Part shown: positions 54,901 to 64,000 of the stretch, one piece after another
Layout: each line of letters begins with the position of its first letter
How positions within the stretch are numbered: position 1 is the first letter of the stretch
Source: Mastigamoeba balamuthi
Lineage: Eukaryota; Evosea; Mastigamoebida; Mastigamoebidae
Direction: 5' to 3'
Assembly (NCBI GenBank): GCA_902651635.1
Contig: CACRSC010000021.1
Span: 300,474 to 364,473 of the forward strand
Length of the DNA: 64,000 nt
Notes under the pieces: model-generated
The model's database searches: none
Seen by the model: the letters and a program-made list of their open reading frames with translations, nothing else
Told to the model about the DNA's origin: nothing
Made by a program: the position numbers and the translations under genes

Positions 54901-55679
54901 GGGCGCGCTCTGTGCGGCGCTCCTGGAAGACGGTGATGCAGACGATGAACAGCACGAAGCTCGAGAGCATCGCCGCCTCGTCGTACTCGCCCAGCAGGAA
55001 GTACAGCGACGCGCACACGGCCAGCAGCAGGAACCTGCGGGGCACGCAGACGTGTCAGTTGACTGTACGGAGATATCGGGAAGTGGGAATCACGATATTT
55101 GCAGATTCTCTGTGCAGAATGAGGTCAGTCTGCACCTCTGGGGAGGGAGGGAGGGTCTTCGTCTCTGGCGAGAGAGGAAGGGGGAGGTGCAGGAGAGGGA
55201 AAGAGGAGGAGGGGGGAGAAAGAAGAGTGGGGAAGGCAAAGAAGTTCAGGCGATGGGGCAGTGGGGCAGTGACGAGATATCGCGAAATGTCCATGGACCA
55301 CGCGGAAAACCCAGCAGATCAGGGCATCACAGAAAACACGGAAGGAAAAAATAGCGCTACTGTGCGGACACGTGCCACCAGTCAACAGCAGTCAACCCGC
55401 TCCCTCTCGCTCCCCCCGCGCGCGTGCACAAGGGGAGGACCCCGTCTGGAACGGATATTTCGGGAGGGGGGGGGAGCAGATGGAGATATCCAATAATGCC
55501 TGCAGGCAAAGTGCGAAACGGGCGCACATGGGCTCCTTGAGGACGCCGAGCGCGATGTCGAGCATCGAGGGCGGCCGGTCGTGCGGGAGCTCGTTGGGGC
55601 CGTGGGCGCGGAGCAGGTCGGCGCTCTCCGCCGTCGTCAGGCCCGCGTAGTCGCTCGCACCGCTGTCGACCTCGAGCAT
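51978..55679 (-). CDS. P-type cation ATPase of bacterial-like P2 subgroup
   Basis: Ion pump. Three exons: 55679 to ~55525 (MLEVDSGASDYAGLTTAESA...GPNELPHDRPPSMLDIAL), ~55037-54830 (FLLLAVCASLYFLLGEYDEA), and 54278-51978. The large exon has the actuator motif TGES, helix 4 GLLPEEFPVVLAVFVTIGAL, phosphorylation site CTDKTGTLTAN, KGAPE, MMTGD, GDGVNDAPALKSAHVGVAMG, then AHIVWMELIIDPTCSVVFEA and a few further helices. PEEFP in place of eukaryotic SERCA PEGLP, and the ELIIDPxCSxVFEAEPEE motif, are typical of a bacterial P2-like subgroup. The cation is not certain. Two introns of roughly 490 and 550 nt are long for this genome and contain GATATC elements. Confidence 0.85.
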
Positions 55680-56249
55680 CGCTCCTCAGCGGGTCTGTGA
55701 GATGAGACGAAAATGAATGTGATTCGCGGATCTTCTCTGGGGGGGGTTGTGGCCGGGCTCCAAAATGGCCGGCCCGGAAGCAGCCCATCCGGGTCGAGAC
55801 CTCCGAGGGGCCTGCGCGGAGTGGTCGAATGGACGGCTTGGGGAACTGGGTGGTGGATGGCCGGCGAATGGTCGAAGATACTCACCTGCGGGGAAAATAT
55901 CTCGTTGAGTCAGCTTAGCTCTTCGCCCTTTTGTTTGTTTTTCCTGTGGGGTTTAACTCTAACCCGGCGCAGACCAGCAAACCCGTTCGCCAACCACCCA
56001 CCCCTCCTCTGCGCCCTCCCCGGACCTGCCCCCGCGCACCCCCTGCCGCCCGGCAGTTCTCCCCGCCCCGTTTTCCAGCTCGTCTGCTCGCTCTTCTGCT
56101 CCCCTCTTTTTTGCCGAACCGAACGCCAAATTTACTGCTGGGTGGAGCAGAACCCCACCACCACCACAGGACTTCTGGGGCGGGTGCCTCGCTGATTTAC
56201 CCCCCTGACCCCCCTCCCCTGCGCAGGAAAGAGAGAGACAAGGCAAGAG
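55680..56249. promoter_or_regulatory. Divergent spacer between P-type ATPase and ArfGAP
   Basis: Contains AGATACTC (55876-55883) and AAATATCTCG (55895-55904), nearer the ATPase side, and a C/T-rich stretch before the ArfGAP start. No coding sequence recognised. Confidence 0.35.
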
Positions 56250-58687
56250 ATGAGCGTCAAGAGGCTCGAGGAGAAGCACCAGCAGATACTGCGCGAGCTC
56301 GTGCAGCAGCCCGGCAACCGCAAGTGCATGGACTGCTCCGCAAAGGGCCCCGTCGCCGCCGTCATCGACTTCGGCACCTTCGTCTGCCAGACCTGCAGCG
56401 GCATCCAGTTGCGTGGCCCTCTCCCTCCCGCTCCCTCCCTCCCTCCTCGCCGTCCGCGCAGCTTATTTTCCTTTTTATTTCTCAATGCGCACCCACCGCA
56501 CGTGCGACGCTTCGATGCACTGTGGGTCGCTGCGTGGTCTGCTGTTGGTGTTATATTTGAACACGTGTGGGGCGAAGTGTCCCCCACACACACGCACACG
56601 CCCGCACAGCCTCTCGCTTCCCCTCCAGCCCTGCGTGGGCTAATCCTCCCTGCCGCACTCTCTCTCTCTCCAACAGCCGCGAGTTCTCGCACCGCGTCAA
56701 GTCGATCTCGATGGCGTCGTTCAAGCCCGAGGAGATCGAGAAGCTCAAGAGGATCGGCAACGAGGTGCGTGCCCTGCTGCTGCCTCCCAGCGAGAGAGAG
56801 GAAGAGGGAGGGTGAACGAGGTGGCAGAGGAGGAGCAGAGGATAATCTGTTGGTTTGTTCGGGTGTCTGATGCGGTCCCTCCGCCCCTCGCTCCCCGCCT
56901 CCGCAGAACGCCAGGAAGATCTGGCTCGCCCGCTGGACCCCGGCGGACTTCCCGGAGCCCGACCCCAGCAAGCACAAGCAGATCCGCGAGTTCATCCAGG
57001 CCAAAGTTCGCATTTCCTTTCTCTCTCCCACCACCCCTCTCTACCCCTCTTTTTTTTGTTTTGCTTCCCCCTCCCTCCTGTGAACTTCTCTTCATATTTC
57101 TTCCCTGCCCCCTCGCGACTGACAACGCAATTGCCGCCCAGTACGTGGCCAAGAAGTGGTACGACAGCGCTGCCCGCGCGAGGATCGAGGGAGGAGAGGA
57201 CGTCCCCACTGTGCGCTGCTGCTCCCCCTCCCTCTTCCCTGACAGCAGAGCTGTTGTGAGGGGAAGGGGGTCTTCTGATTTTTATTTTTACGATTGCGTA
57301 TCCGCCTCGTCGTTCGTTCTTGTAAGGTGCCGCTGACTTCAGTGCTCGGGAACGATCTCCCCCGCCTGACCGTCGGTGGCCCCATACAGCAGCAGCAGCA
57401 GAGCATGTCGCCGCCCCCCAGCACCTCTTCGCTCTCGCCCAGGGTGAGTTCTCAACCCCCCTCGGAAACCCTCCTTCCCTCAGCAGCCACGTCATCGAGG
57501 AAATGTGACACGTCAATAACAATTGTCCTGCTGCTGCCGCTGCTCCGCCCCTGCAGGGCAACGCCCCCGCCAGCGCCGCCGCTGCGGGCCTCTTTGACGA
57601 CTGGTCCGAGGCTGCGGCCCCGGCGCCCGCTCCCGCCAAGGTCGCGAGCGGCGCCAACGCGTTTGCGGAGCTGCTCGGCGGCCCCGCGCCCGCGGCCATG
57701 GCGCCCGCCCGCTCGGCCGAGGACGAGCGCAGGGCCCAGGCCGAGGCCGAGGCCAAGAAGCGCACCAACATCATGAGCATGTTCGCGCAGCCCGCGGCCC
57801 CCGCCGGCTACCCGGGCGGCTTCCCTGGCGGCGCCCCCGTACGCAGGCATTTCCCAGTTCCACTTTTGCTGGATATTTCCCTGAGCGGATTCCCTGCAGG
57901 GCCCCTACGGCGCCCCTGCCCCCGGCGCCTTCCCTGGTGCCCCGGCCCCCTACGGAGCCCCGGCCCCCGGCGCCTACCCCGGGTACCCGGGCGCGTTCCC
58001 CGGCGGCGCCCCTGCCCCTGCGGCCCCCGGCGCGGGGTTCCCCGGCGGCCCCATGCCGGGCTACGGCGCCCCCGCACCCGGCGGGTTCCCTGGCGGCCCC
58101 ATGCCCGGCCAGATGGCGGGGCCCATGCCCGGCGCCTACCCCGGCGCGCCTGCCCCCGGCGGCTTCCCCCAGCCGGCGTACGGCGGGTACCCGGGCGCTG
58201 CCCCTGCGCCGTACGGCGGGTACCCCGGCGCCGCGCCTGTCCCCGGCCAGTTCGGCGGCGCTGCCCCTGCCCCCGCCCCTGCTCCGGCGCCCGCCCCTGC
58301 GCCGGCCCCTGCCAAGCCTGACGGTGCGGATCTGCTAACGAAATCTGGAGATTCCGCGGGGAATATCTGTACTGACGGGCGCAATCTCTTCTCCCTCCCC
58401 CCTCCCACATCGCAGCGTTCGCGTCGCTGCTCGGCGGTGGGAACCCGTTCGGTGCCCCCGCGCCGGCCCCTGCGCGCCCTGCGACTGGCGGGATGAACCC
58501 GTTCGGTGCCCCCGCGCCCGCGCCTGCGTCGAGCAACCCGTTTGGCGCCCCCGCCACCCCCGTCGCCGTGCGTACCCGCGAGATTGACAAATCCAGGAAT
58601 CCTCGCATATCTGACCCGCAGAAATCTGTCTTGCCTGCGCAGGCTGCGTCGAAGCCCGCTGGTGGCATGAACCTGCTCGACTTCTAA
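56250..58687 (+). CDS. ArfGAP of the AGFG/Hrb type
   Basis: GTPase-activating protein for Arf, acting in vesicle budding. Starts MSVKRLEEKHQQILRELVQQ. The ArfGAP zinc finger is CMDCSAKGPVAAVIDFGTFV-C-QTC (CxxC-x16-CxxC). After an intron come EFSHRVKSISMASFKPEEIE, then ARKIWLARWTPADFPEPDPS and YVAKKWYDSAA. HRVKSISM is diagnostic of AGFG. The arginine finger expected near this point is not evident, as in other AGFG members. The C-terminal half is Gly/Pro/Tyr/Ala-rich (PGGFPGGAP and APAPYGGYPG units) with NPFGAPAPAP repeats; NPF motifs bind EH domains of endocytic adaptors. Ends NLLDF. About nine exons. Confidence 0.88.
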
Positions 58688-58838
58688 AGAGCTGCCCGCC
58701 ATGATGCGTGGGTGTGCTGCCGCCACCCAATACTCGCGAGGAGGAGGCGCACTCAAAATGCAACTCACGACACCGCTCCCTTACTTTTAAATTTGCACTG
58801 GCCGGAAAAATCGAATCAGAAAAGCACGTCACTACCCC

Positions 58839-58845
58839 AATATCC
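58839..58845 (+). promoter_or_regulatory. AATATCC element upstream of the V4R gene
   Basis: Weak match to the GATATC family, 66 bp upstream of ATG 58911. Confidence 0.25.
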
Positions 58846-58910
58846 ACGGAGATTCACTCTGTCTCGCCTATTTTTGGCCCGCTTGTGTCGGCACGGTGCC
58901 TTCGCACTCG

Positions 58911-60156
58911 ATGAGGCCGAGGAAAAAAAGCAAAAACAGCATCCCGCCGGAGACCCGCAGCAGCGAGAAGGCGGCGCTCATCGCCGAGCTGCGCAAGGAG
59001 CGGGCCACCGAGGCGCAGCTGACCGCGAAGCTCGCAGCCCTGACCGAGGAGAAGAGGTTCCACTCTGCGGCCCTCCTGCGTCACAGGGCTGCTCACCTCT
59101 GCTCTCCCCATGGCGCAGGCTGCTCGAGGCCGCCGCGGGGCTCGACTGGCGCGTGTTCGAGGACGGCCCCTGCGCCACCGTGGCCTGCCCGCCCCACGTG
59201 AGTGCTCCGTGGTGTCCCTGTGGTCGCTCTGGCCGTCAGTGCTGACCTCTGCTGACTCTCCCGCCCTCAGCTCGAGCGAGTGTTCAAGGAGGCCGAGGCA
59301 GGCACTGCCAGGCGGTTCCGCGCCGAGTCGCAGTCTCCGGAAGAGAAGGTACCCGGCCCCCTGTGCGCGATGACGTCAGAGTGACGCTGCTGTGCGCGCA
59401 GGACACGGTGCGGGTGGCCGCTGCGTTCGCGGCGGAGATGCACGGGCTCACGCGGCGGCTGCTGGGCGAGCACATGCACGAGGCGGCCTCGGCCCTCGCG
59501 CGTGACATGCTCTACGAGATGGGGTTCTCCGAGGGCCTCTCGTCGGCCCCCGCAGCCCTCCCCAAGTCGCTGAGCGCTGCCAGCGCCCACATGTCGGCGA
59601 TCGGTGCGCGGGCGCGATTTTCCTCAATTCAATTGCCTCTTTGTTTTGAGTATACACAGAGACACTGAACCCGCTGCTTTCGGCCGCCGCAGCGCAGGGG
59701 CTGTGCTCGCTGGCGTTCGCGGGGTGGGCGTCGGTCGAGATGTCGCCCGACACTGTGGTGAACGCCGCGGACCCGCCCGACTCGTTCGTGGTGCTGCACT
59801 CGCACAACTCGTTCGAGTCGGAGACGCTGGCGGGGACCACCGGCGACTCGCGGATGCCCGTCTGCGCAGCGACCTCGGGCTACGTCGCGGGCTGGTGCTC
59901 CGCGGTGCTGGGAGCCGAGATGGCCGGGGCCGAGGTGCAGTGCCGCTCGCGCGGCGACGAGTACTGCACGTTCGTCGTGGCGTCGAGGGACAGGATCGTC
60001 CGCGTGATGAGGGCCTACGCAGAGCTGCACTCGGACAGCAACAAGCAGCGCCTGCACTGCGAGGACCGGCCCCTGGGCATGCGGCCCATCCCCGCCTCGA
60101 ACCCCGCGCCTCCCCAGAAGACCGACAAGGACAAGCAGTGCGCACAGGCGACCTGA
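58911..60156 (+). CDS. V4R-domain protein with N-terminal coiled coil
   Basis: Start ATG 58911 (MRPRKKSKNSIPPETRSSEK). Five or six exons. The N-terminus is basic and then coiled coil (KAALIAELRKERATEAQLTA). Middle exons give EAAAGLDWRVFEDGPCATVA and AAAFAAEMHGLTRRLLGEHM. The last exon (from about 59692) encodes a V4R (4-vinyl reductase) domain: GLCSLAFAGWASVEMSPDTV, FESETLAGTTGDSRMPVCAA, SGYVAGWCSAVLGAEMAGAE and CRSRGDEYCTFVVAS, with the typical GxxxG and CxxxxxxxC-F/V pattern. V4R domains bind small molecules and are related to TRAPP Bet3; they are known mostly from bacteria and archaea. The Lys/Gln-rich C-terminus is not conserved. Function in this organism is unknown. Confidence 0.75.
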
Positions 60157-60236
60157 GTGCGCGTGTGTGCTGTGTGCGAGCAAGTCTGTGGGGTGTGTTG
60201 TTTTTGCCTCAGTCAAAATAAGCAAGCTCCTGTTGA

Positions 60237-62920
60237 TCACTTTCGGGATTTGATGGCGTTGGTCATGTGCGAGACCTCGTCTGGCCCCAGGTTCAGCACC
60301 TTGGCCACCACAGGCAGGAGTCTCTGCACGACGGAGGTGAGTGCGCGGTGCGAGGGGGCTGCGGCAACTGACCTCCTGCTCGCCAGTCTCGATGAACTTG
60401 ATGATGACATTCTTGAGGTACTCGACGTTGAGGCTCTGCTCGCGCTGCTTGGCCCTGTCCAGCTCGCGTATCTGCTCCTTGAGCGCCTGCGACTGCACCT
60501 CGTGCAGCTGCACCATCCTCTCGGCGTCGGCCAGCGCCGACTCGAGCGCCTGCATCTTCTTCCTCATCATCCCCAGCTCCGCCTCCTTCATCGCCTCGAC
60601 CTGCGCCACGTGCAGCAGCGTCCCCTGCCCGACAGCAGCGGCTGCCACGATGGTCGGCGACTGGTGCTCGCGCGGCATCAGCGCCGCCTCGGCGTTGCTG
60701 GCGCTGCTCGTGCTGTTGGTGGCCGCCGGCGACGCCGAGCGCCCGGCGTGGCTGAGCTCGTGGCGCATGTCCGACATCTGCGCCTGGATCACGGCGATCT
60801 GCGCGTCCTTGTCCGCGGCCCGCTCCCTCTGCTCGCGCAGCGACACCCTGAGCTCCTCCAGCAGCGCCGACGCCGCGTCCGCGCGCTCCGAGGACGTCTT
60901 GTACTGCGCCCGCGCGGTCTCGGCCTCCTGCAGCGCTGCGTCGCGCTGCGAGAGCGCCTCGCGCGCCCTGCGGTCGAGCTCCTGCGCCCTCGCCTCGGCC
61001 TCCTCCAAGCGGGCCCTGAGCGCGTCCATCTCCTCCCTGGCCCTGCTCACTATCGACTCTGCCTGCTGCTGCTCCTGCTGCGAGGCCCCCGCGGTCTCCT
61101 GCGCCTCCGCAGCCGCGCTGCCGCTGCCGCTCGGGGCCTGCGCCGACGCCGCGGCTGCTGCGACGAGCTCGCGCTCGCGGTCCTCGAGCTCGCGGATGGC
61201 TGCGAGCGCGCGGGACTTGTACGCGCTGAACGCCTCCTGCGTCTCGGCGAGCTCTGCCTCGGCCTCGCGGGCGCGGGCCTCGAGCTCCTCGCACTGCGCC
61301 GCAGAGGCCGACTTGAAGCGCTCGAACGAGTCCTCGAGGGCCGCGCGCTGCGCCTCCTCGTCCGCGAGGCGCGCGCGCAGGTCGGGGAGCGCTGCGACGT
61401 CCTCGCGGAGGCGCGCGGCCTCGACGGCGCGCTCAGAGGCCACGCGCGCCTTGGCGTCGAGCTGCTCCTTGCCGCGTGCCAGCAGCACCTGCGCGCGTGT
61501 GGCAGTGGCGCTGTTGGCTGCGAGCTCCACACCGGCAAGAGATCATCCGCATCGCGTGTGCGGGCGGGAGGAGGGGACGCTCCAGCACCAGGGGCCGCAG
61601 CAGCAGCACAAGGGCTGGTGGGCGCTGCTGCTGCTGCTGTTGCTGATTACTGGGCAGAGCAAAGGTAATCGGGGAGACCACAGCGCTGCCACAGCCAGAG
61701 GCACCTCAAACCGCCAGTGGGGAGGGGGGGAGGGTGCAGGCAGCTCCCTGCGGACAAGCCCCTGGCAGAGCTCCCCCACCGCCACCCCCGCCTGCTATTT
61801 CCAGCGCCCAGTCCAGCGGACACACACAACTGTACGCAGCACAGGGAGAGAGAGAGAGAGACACACACACACACACAGAGGCCCCACCGGCACACTCCGC
61901 ACCTGCAGCTTCGTGATCTTCTCCTGCAGCGCACTGCGCTCCGCCTCCCACTCGNTGCTGCTGCTGCTGCTGCTGCTGATTACTGAGCAGAGCAAAGGTA
62001 ATCGGGGAGACCACAGTGTTGGCACAGCCAGAGGCACCTCAAACCGCCAGTGGAGAGGGGGGATGGTGCAGGGCAGCTCCCTGCGGACAAGCCCCAGGCA
62101 GAGCTCCCCCACCTCCCCCACCCGCCTGCTATTTCCAGCGCCCAGTCCAGCAGACAACTGTACGCAGCACAGAGAGAGACACACACACAGAGGCCCCACC
62201 GGCACACTCCGCACCTGCAGCTTCGTGATCTTCTCCTGCAGCGCACTGCGCTCCGCCTCCCACTCGGCCGCCCCCTGCTGCTGCTGCTGCTGCTGCTGGT
62301 CCTCGTGCTGCGCTGCGGGCACCGGCTGCTGCTGCTGCTCCTCGGGGGCCGCGGGGGCGGGCGACAGCGAGGCGGGCGACTGGGGCAGCGAAGTGGCCGC
62401 CCGCAGCTGCTCGACCTCGGCGCGCAGCACGGCGCACTCCTCGCGCGCGCGGAAGAGCTCCACCTCGGCCTGCGAGCTGGCGTCGGCGGCCCTGGCGAGC
62501 TCGTCGCGCTCGGCCGCGAGCTTCTTGTTGGCCTCGATGAGCTCTGCGAGCAGCGAAAAAATGGTAGAGGAGCGCCGGAGGGGGTCAGCAAGACGTCAGC
62601 AGACGTCACACGCGCGCGCGGACCTTTGCAGCGGGCCTCGACCTGCTTGTTGTGGACGGCGAAGCGCTTGATGAACTCGACCATCTCCTCGCGCGAGGCC
62701 GTCTTGAGGTTGATCGACTGCGCAGAGGGGGGGGAAGGGGCAGTGGGGAGGGCCCCTCACTCACTGTGAGGACCGCTGTGGGCTGGATGGCTGCACGGGG
62801 GGAGGAGCGGACGGGGTTGGAGGAGGGCGGCTCGGAGGGGGCGGCAGGGTGCGGGTCGTCGGCCGCGGGGGACGGCTTGGCGGCCTCGGTGACCGTGGCG
62901 ATCTTCTTGAAGAGGTCCAT
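60237..62920 (-). CDS. GRIP-domain golgin
   Basis: Long coiled-coil tether at the trans-Golgi, targeted by Arl1 binding to GRIP. Start ATG 62920 (MDLFKKIATVTEAAKPSPAA), then SINLKTASREEMVEFIKRFA and ELIEANKKLAAERDELARAA, a poly-Gln patch, and several hundred residues of heptads (ELAANSATATRAQVLLARGK to RMVQLHEVQSQALKEQIREL). The C-terminal GRIP domain is split by an intron: LNVEYLKNVIIKFIETGEQE, then SVVQRLLPVVAKVLNLGPDE ending VSHMTNAIKSRK. The critical Tyr of the GRIP motif (EYLKNV) is present. The intron and exon end near 61.6-62.3 kb appear twice around the N at 61955, an assembly duplication. Confidence 0.88.
61625..62266. repeat. Two diverged copies of the same intron and exon end joined by an N (assembly artefact)
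   Basis: Bases ~61625-61954 and 61956-62266 repeat the same region of the golgin gene, separated by N at 61955. They differ by several substitutions and small indels (for example a longer C-A-C-A tract in the first copy), so they are probably two alleles, not copies of one haplotype. Both end in the same coding segment (EWEAERSALQEKITKLQ on the minus strand). Confidence 0.85.
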
Positions 62921-63749
62921 CGGGGGCGTTGAGCGCTTTGCGGGTTTCGGAAGACGGTGAGATACCAATAATATCGGGCGCGATATTGTAGATCTCGCCG
63001 ATGGCCAAATCCAAATCGATCAGTGCAAGTGATGTCTGTAAGAGCTTGCGGGGGTGGTCCAAGGAATCTCGCCCAAGTCGTGGGGATGAGCTCTGCCTTC
63101 CCCAAACCCCAAGTCTTGAAGAAAGAGTGAGGTGTCCTGTCCCGAGCTCAGGGTATTGGCAGCTGCACTGCAAGTCTCAGTTCCGATTGCCTCTACTTGG
63201 CTTGGGCAGTCCCACAACAGCGGCACTGGATGGGGGTGTGCCTCTCAAATGGTGGGGCGCGGTGGGGACACGCGGGCGGTCGCAGTGGTGGTCTCGTGTT
63301 GGGTGTATAGACACAGTGTCAGAGTGCTGATGTCAGATTCCGAATTGGCTGAGCGGGAACATGGACAGACAACAATTGCCTGACACGCTGAGAGAGAGAC
63401 AGAGACGTTGGTGTGAACCCTCCCTGGCGGCGATGTGCTCACAACAGTGTGGGCTAGTCAGGGTCCCGACAAGTGCGCACCCTCCCCGTTGGCCACCCGC
63501 CGGGGCCGGCGGTGGAGGCCCGGAGCGCGTTTGAATTTGAATATTTGAAAGAGGAGGGGGAGAGAGCGCGAAGGATCAAGGGGGTTAGCGGAAATTTTGG
63601 GCGCCATTCGTTCTCATTGGTGCCACGTGGCGTTTTTTCTCGGCCCCCACCCCCGCCAAAACAAAACGCAAAGCGGGCGCCGGATCCTCTCATTTTCTAT
63701 ACATACCCGGAGGAGCGCCCCCTGAGTTTGTGAGAAAGGAGCAGAAGAG
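62921..63749. promoter_or_regulatory. Divergent spacer between the golgin and histone H3
   Basis: GAGATACC (62959-62966), AATATCG and CGATATTG (62981-62988) and AGATCTCG lie 40-80 bp upstream of the golgin ATG. On the H3 side there is TTTGAATTTGAATATTTGAA near 63531-63550 and a TATACATA near 63698-63705, about 50 bp before the H3 start. No gene recognised between. Confidence 0.4.
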
Positions 63750-64000
63750 ATGGCCCGCACGAAGCAGACCGCCCGCAAGAGCACTGGTGGCAAGGCGCCC
63801 CGCAAGGCCGTCGCCGCCAAGTCGACCGCCCGCAAGAAGGCCCCCGAGGCCGGCGGCGTCAAGAAGCCCCACAGGTTCCGCCCCGGGACCGTCGCCCTGC
63901 GCGAGATCCGCCGCTACCAGAAGAGCACTGAGCTCCTCGTACGCCGCCCCGCCCCGCCCTCGCGATATTCTCGCGCGGATATTTTTTGAATTTGAATATT
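63750..64000 (+). CDS. Histone H3 variant (5' exon; gene continues past window)
   Basis: Core nucleosomal histone. Exon 1 is 63750-63938 (63 codons), followed by a GTACGCC donor, and the window ends inside the intron. [18 protein letters not shown] is canonical, so K4, K9, S10, K14 and K18 are kept. The next part, [20 protein letters not shown], has one extra residue compared with standard H3 and changes ARKS to ARKK, so the lysine equivalent to K27 is followed by Lys in place of Ser28. [22 protein letters not shown] is standard. Presence of an intron and the tail changes suggest a replacement or divergent variant and not a replication-dependent copy. Confidence 0.92.

Noticed and set aside
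51885-55496. Plus-strand open frame of ~1200 codons opposite the P-type ATPase
   Set aside because: Composition (His/Arg/Asp/Ala) is what the antisense of a GC3-rich gene gives; the minus strand has all P-type ATPase motifs.
60157-62671. Long plus-strand open frames opposite the golgin
   Set aside because: Antisense of the coiled coil; the GRIP domain and splice sites lie on the minus strand.

Overview
The window is nuclear DNA of a GC-rich, intron-rich unicellular eukaryote. Most genes carry several spliceosomal introns of about 45-130 nt, GC3 is very high, and intergenic spacers are short. The gene set includes kinesin-8, coilin, VPS16, LSM4, TSEN15, BLOC1S1, VPS55/LEPROT, DPH5, an AGFG-type ArfGAP, a GRIP golgin, an endomembrane-type NHE and histone H3. 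With Rab-like, LIM and Sel1 expansions this fits a free-living amoeboid protist, perhaps an amoebozoan, but the species cannot be fixed from sequence alone. I found no rRNA gene, convincing tRNA, CRISPR array or recognisable transposon or viral fossil.

Layout. 0-2 kb: 3' end of a coiled-coil gene (+). 2-3.8 kb: unassigned. 3.8-8.4 kb: kinesin-8 (-), interrupted by a 942-bp near-perfect duplication joined by one N, an assembly artefact. 8.9-11 kb: coilin (+). 11.3-12 kb: small kinase-like protein (+). 12.3-13.2 and 18.4-19.4 kb: two paralogous pseudo-Rab proteins with an F-box-like N-terminus. 13.2-18.4 kb: poorly coding, with a direct duplication, a decayed DIL-tail fragment and an unrecognised minus-strand gene. 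19.6-22.8 kb: VPS16 (-), divergent from a ubiquitin-like-LSM4 fusion (+) at 23-24 kb. 25-26.3 kb: TSEN15 and BLOC1S1. 26.6-28.5 and 33.1-34.4 kb: two copies of a PPFxLG-repeat gene, the second decayed, with a third fragment near 39.8 kb. 28.5-31.7 kb: AT-rich island containing the 3' half of an NHE gene (-). 34.7-36.9 kb: large unknown protein (-). 38.3-39.3 kb: unknown (+). 40.6-43.5 kb: ADP-ribosyltransferase-Sel1 protein (-). 43.9-46.5 kb: VPS55 (-) and PB1-LIM protein (+). 47.2-49.8 kb: P-loop NTPase (+). 50.3-51.6 kb: DPH5 (+). 52-55.7 kb: bacterial-type P-type ATPase (-). 56.2-58.7 kb: ArfGAP (+). 58.9-60.2 kb: V4R protein (+). 60.2-62.9 kb: GRIP golgin (-), with a second N-joined duplication. 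63.75 kb to the end: histone H3 (+).

There is no operon-like logic, but several neighbours serve endomembrane traffic (VPS16, BLOC1S1, VPS55, ArfGAP, GRIP golgin, NHE) or RNA processing (coilin, LSM4, TSEN15). A GATATC/GATATT-type element recurs about 20-100 bp upstream of many start codons. The most novel items are the ubiquitin-like-LSM4 fusion, the paired pseudo-Rabs that lack the P-loop lysine, the ART-Sel1 protein, the PPFxLG repeat family and the shared promoter element.
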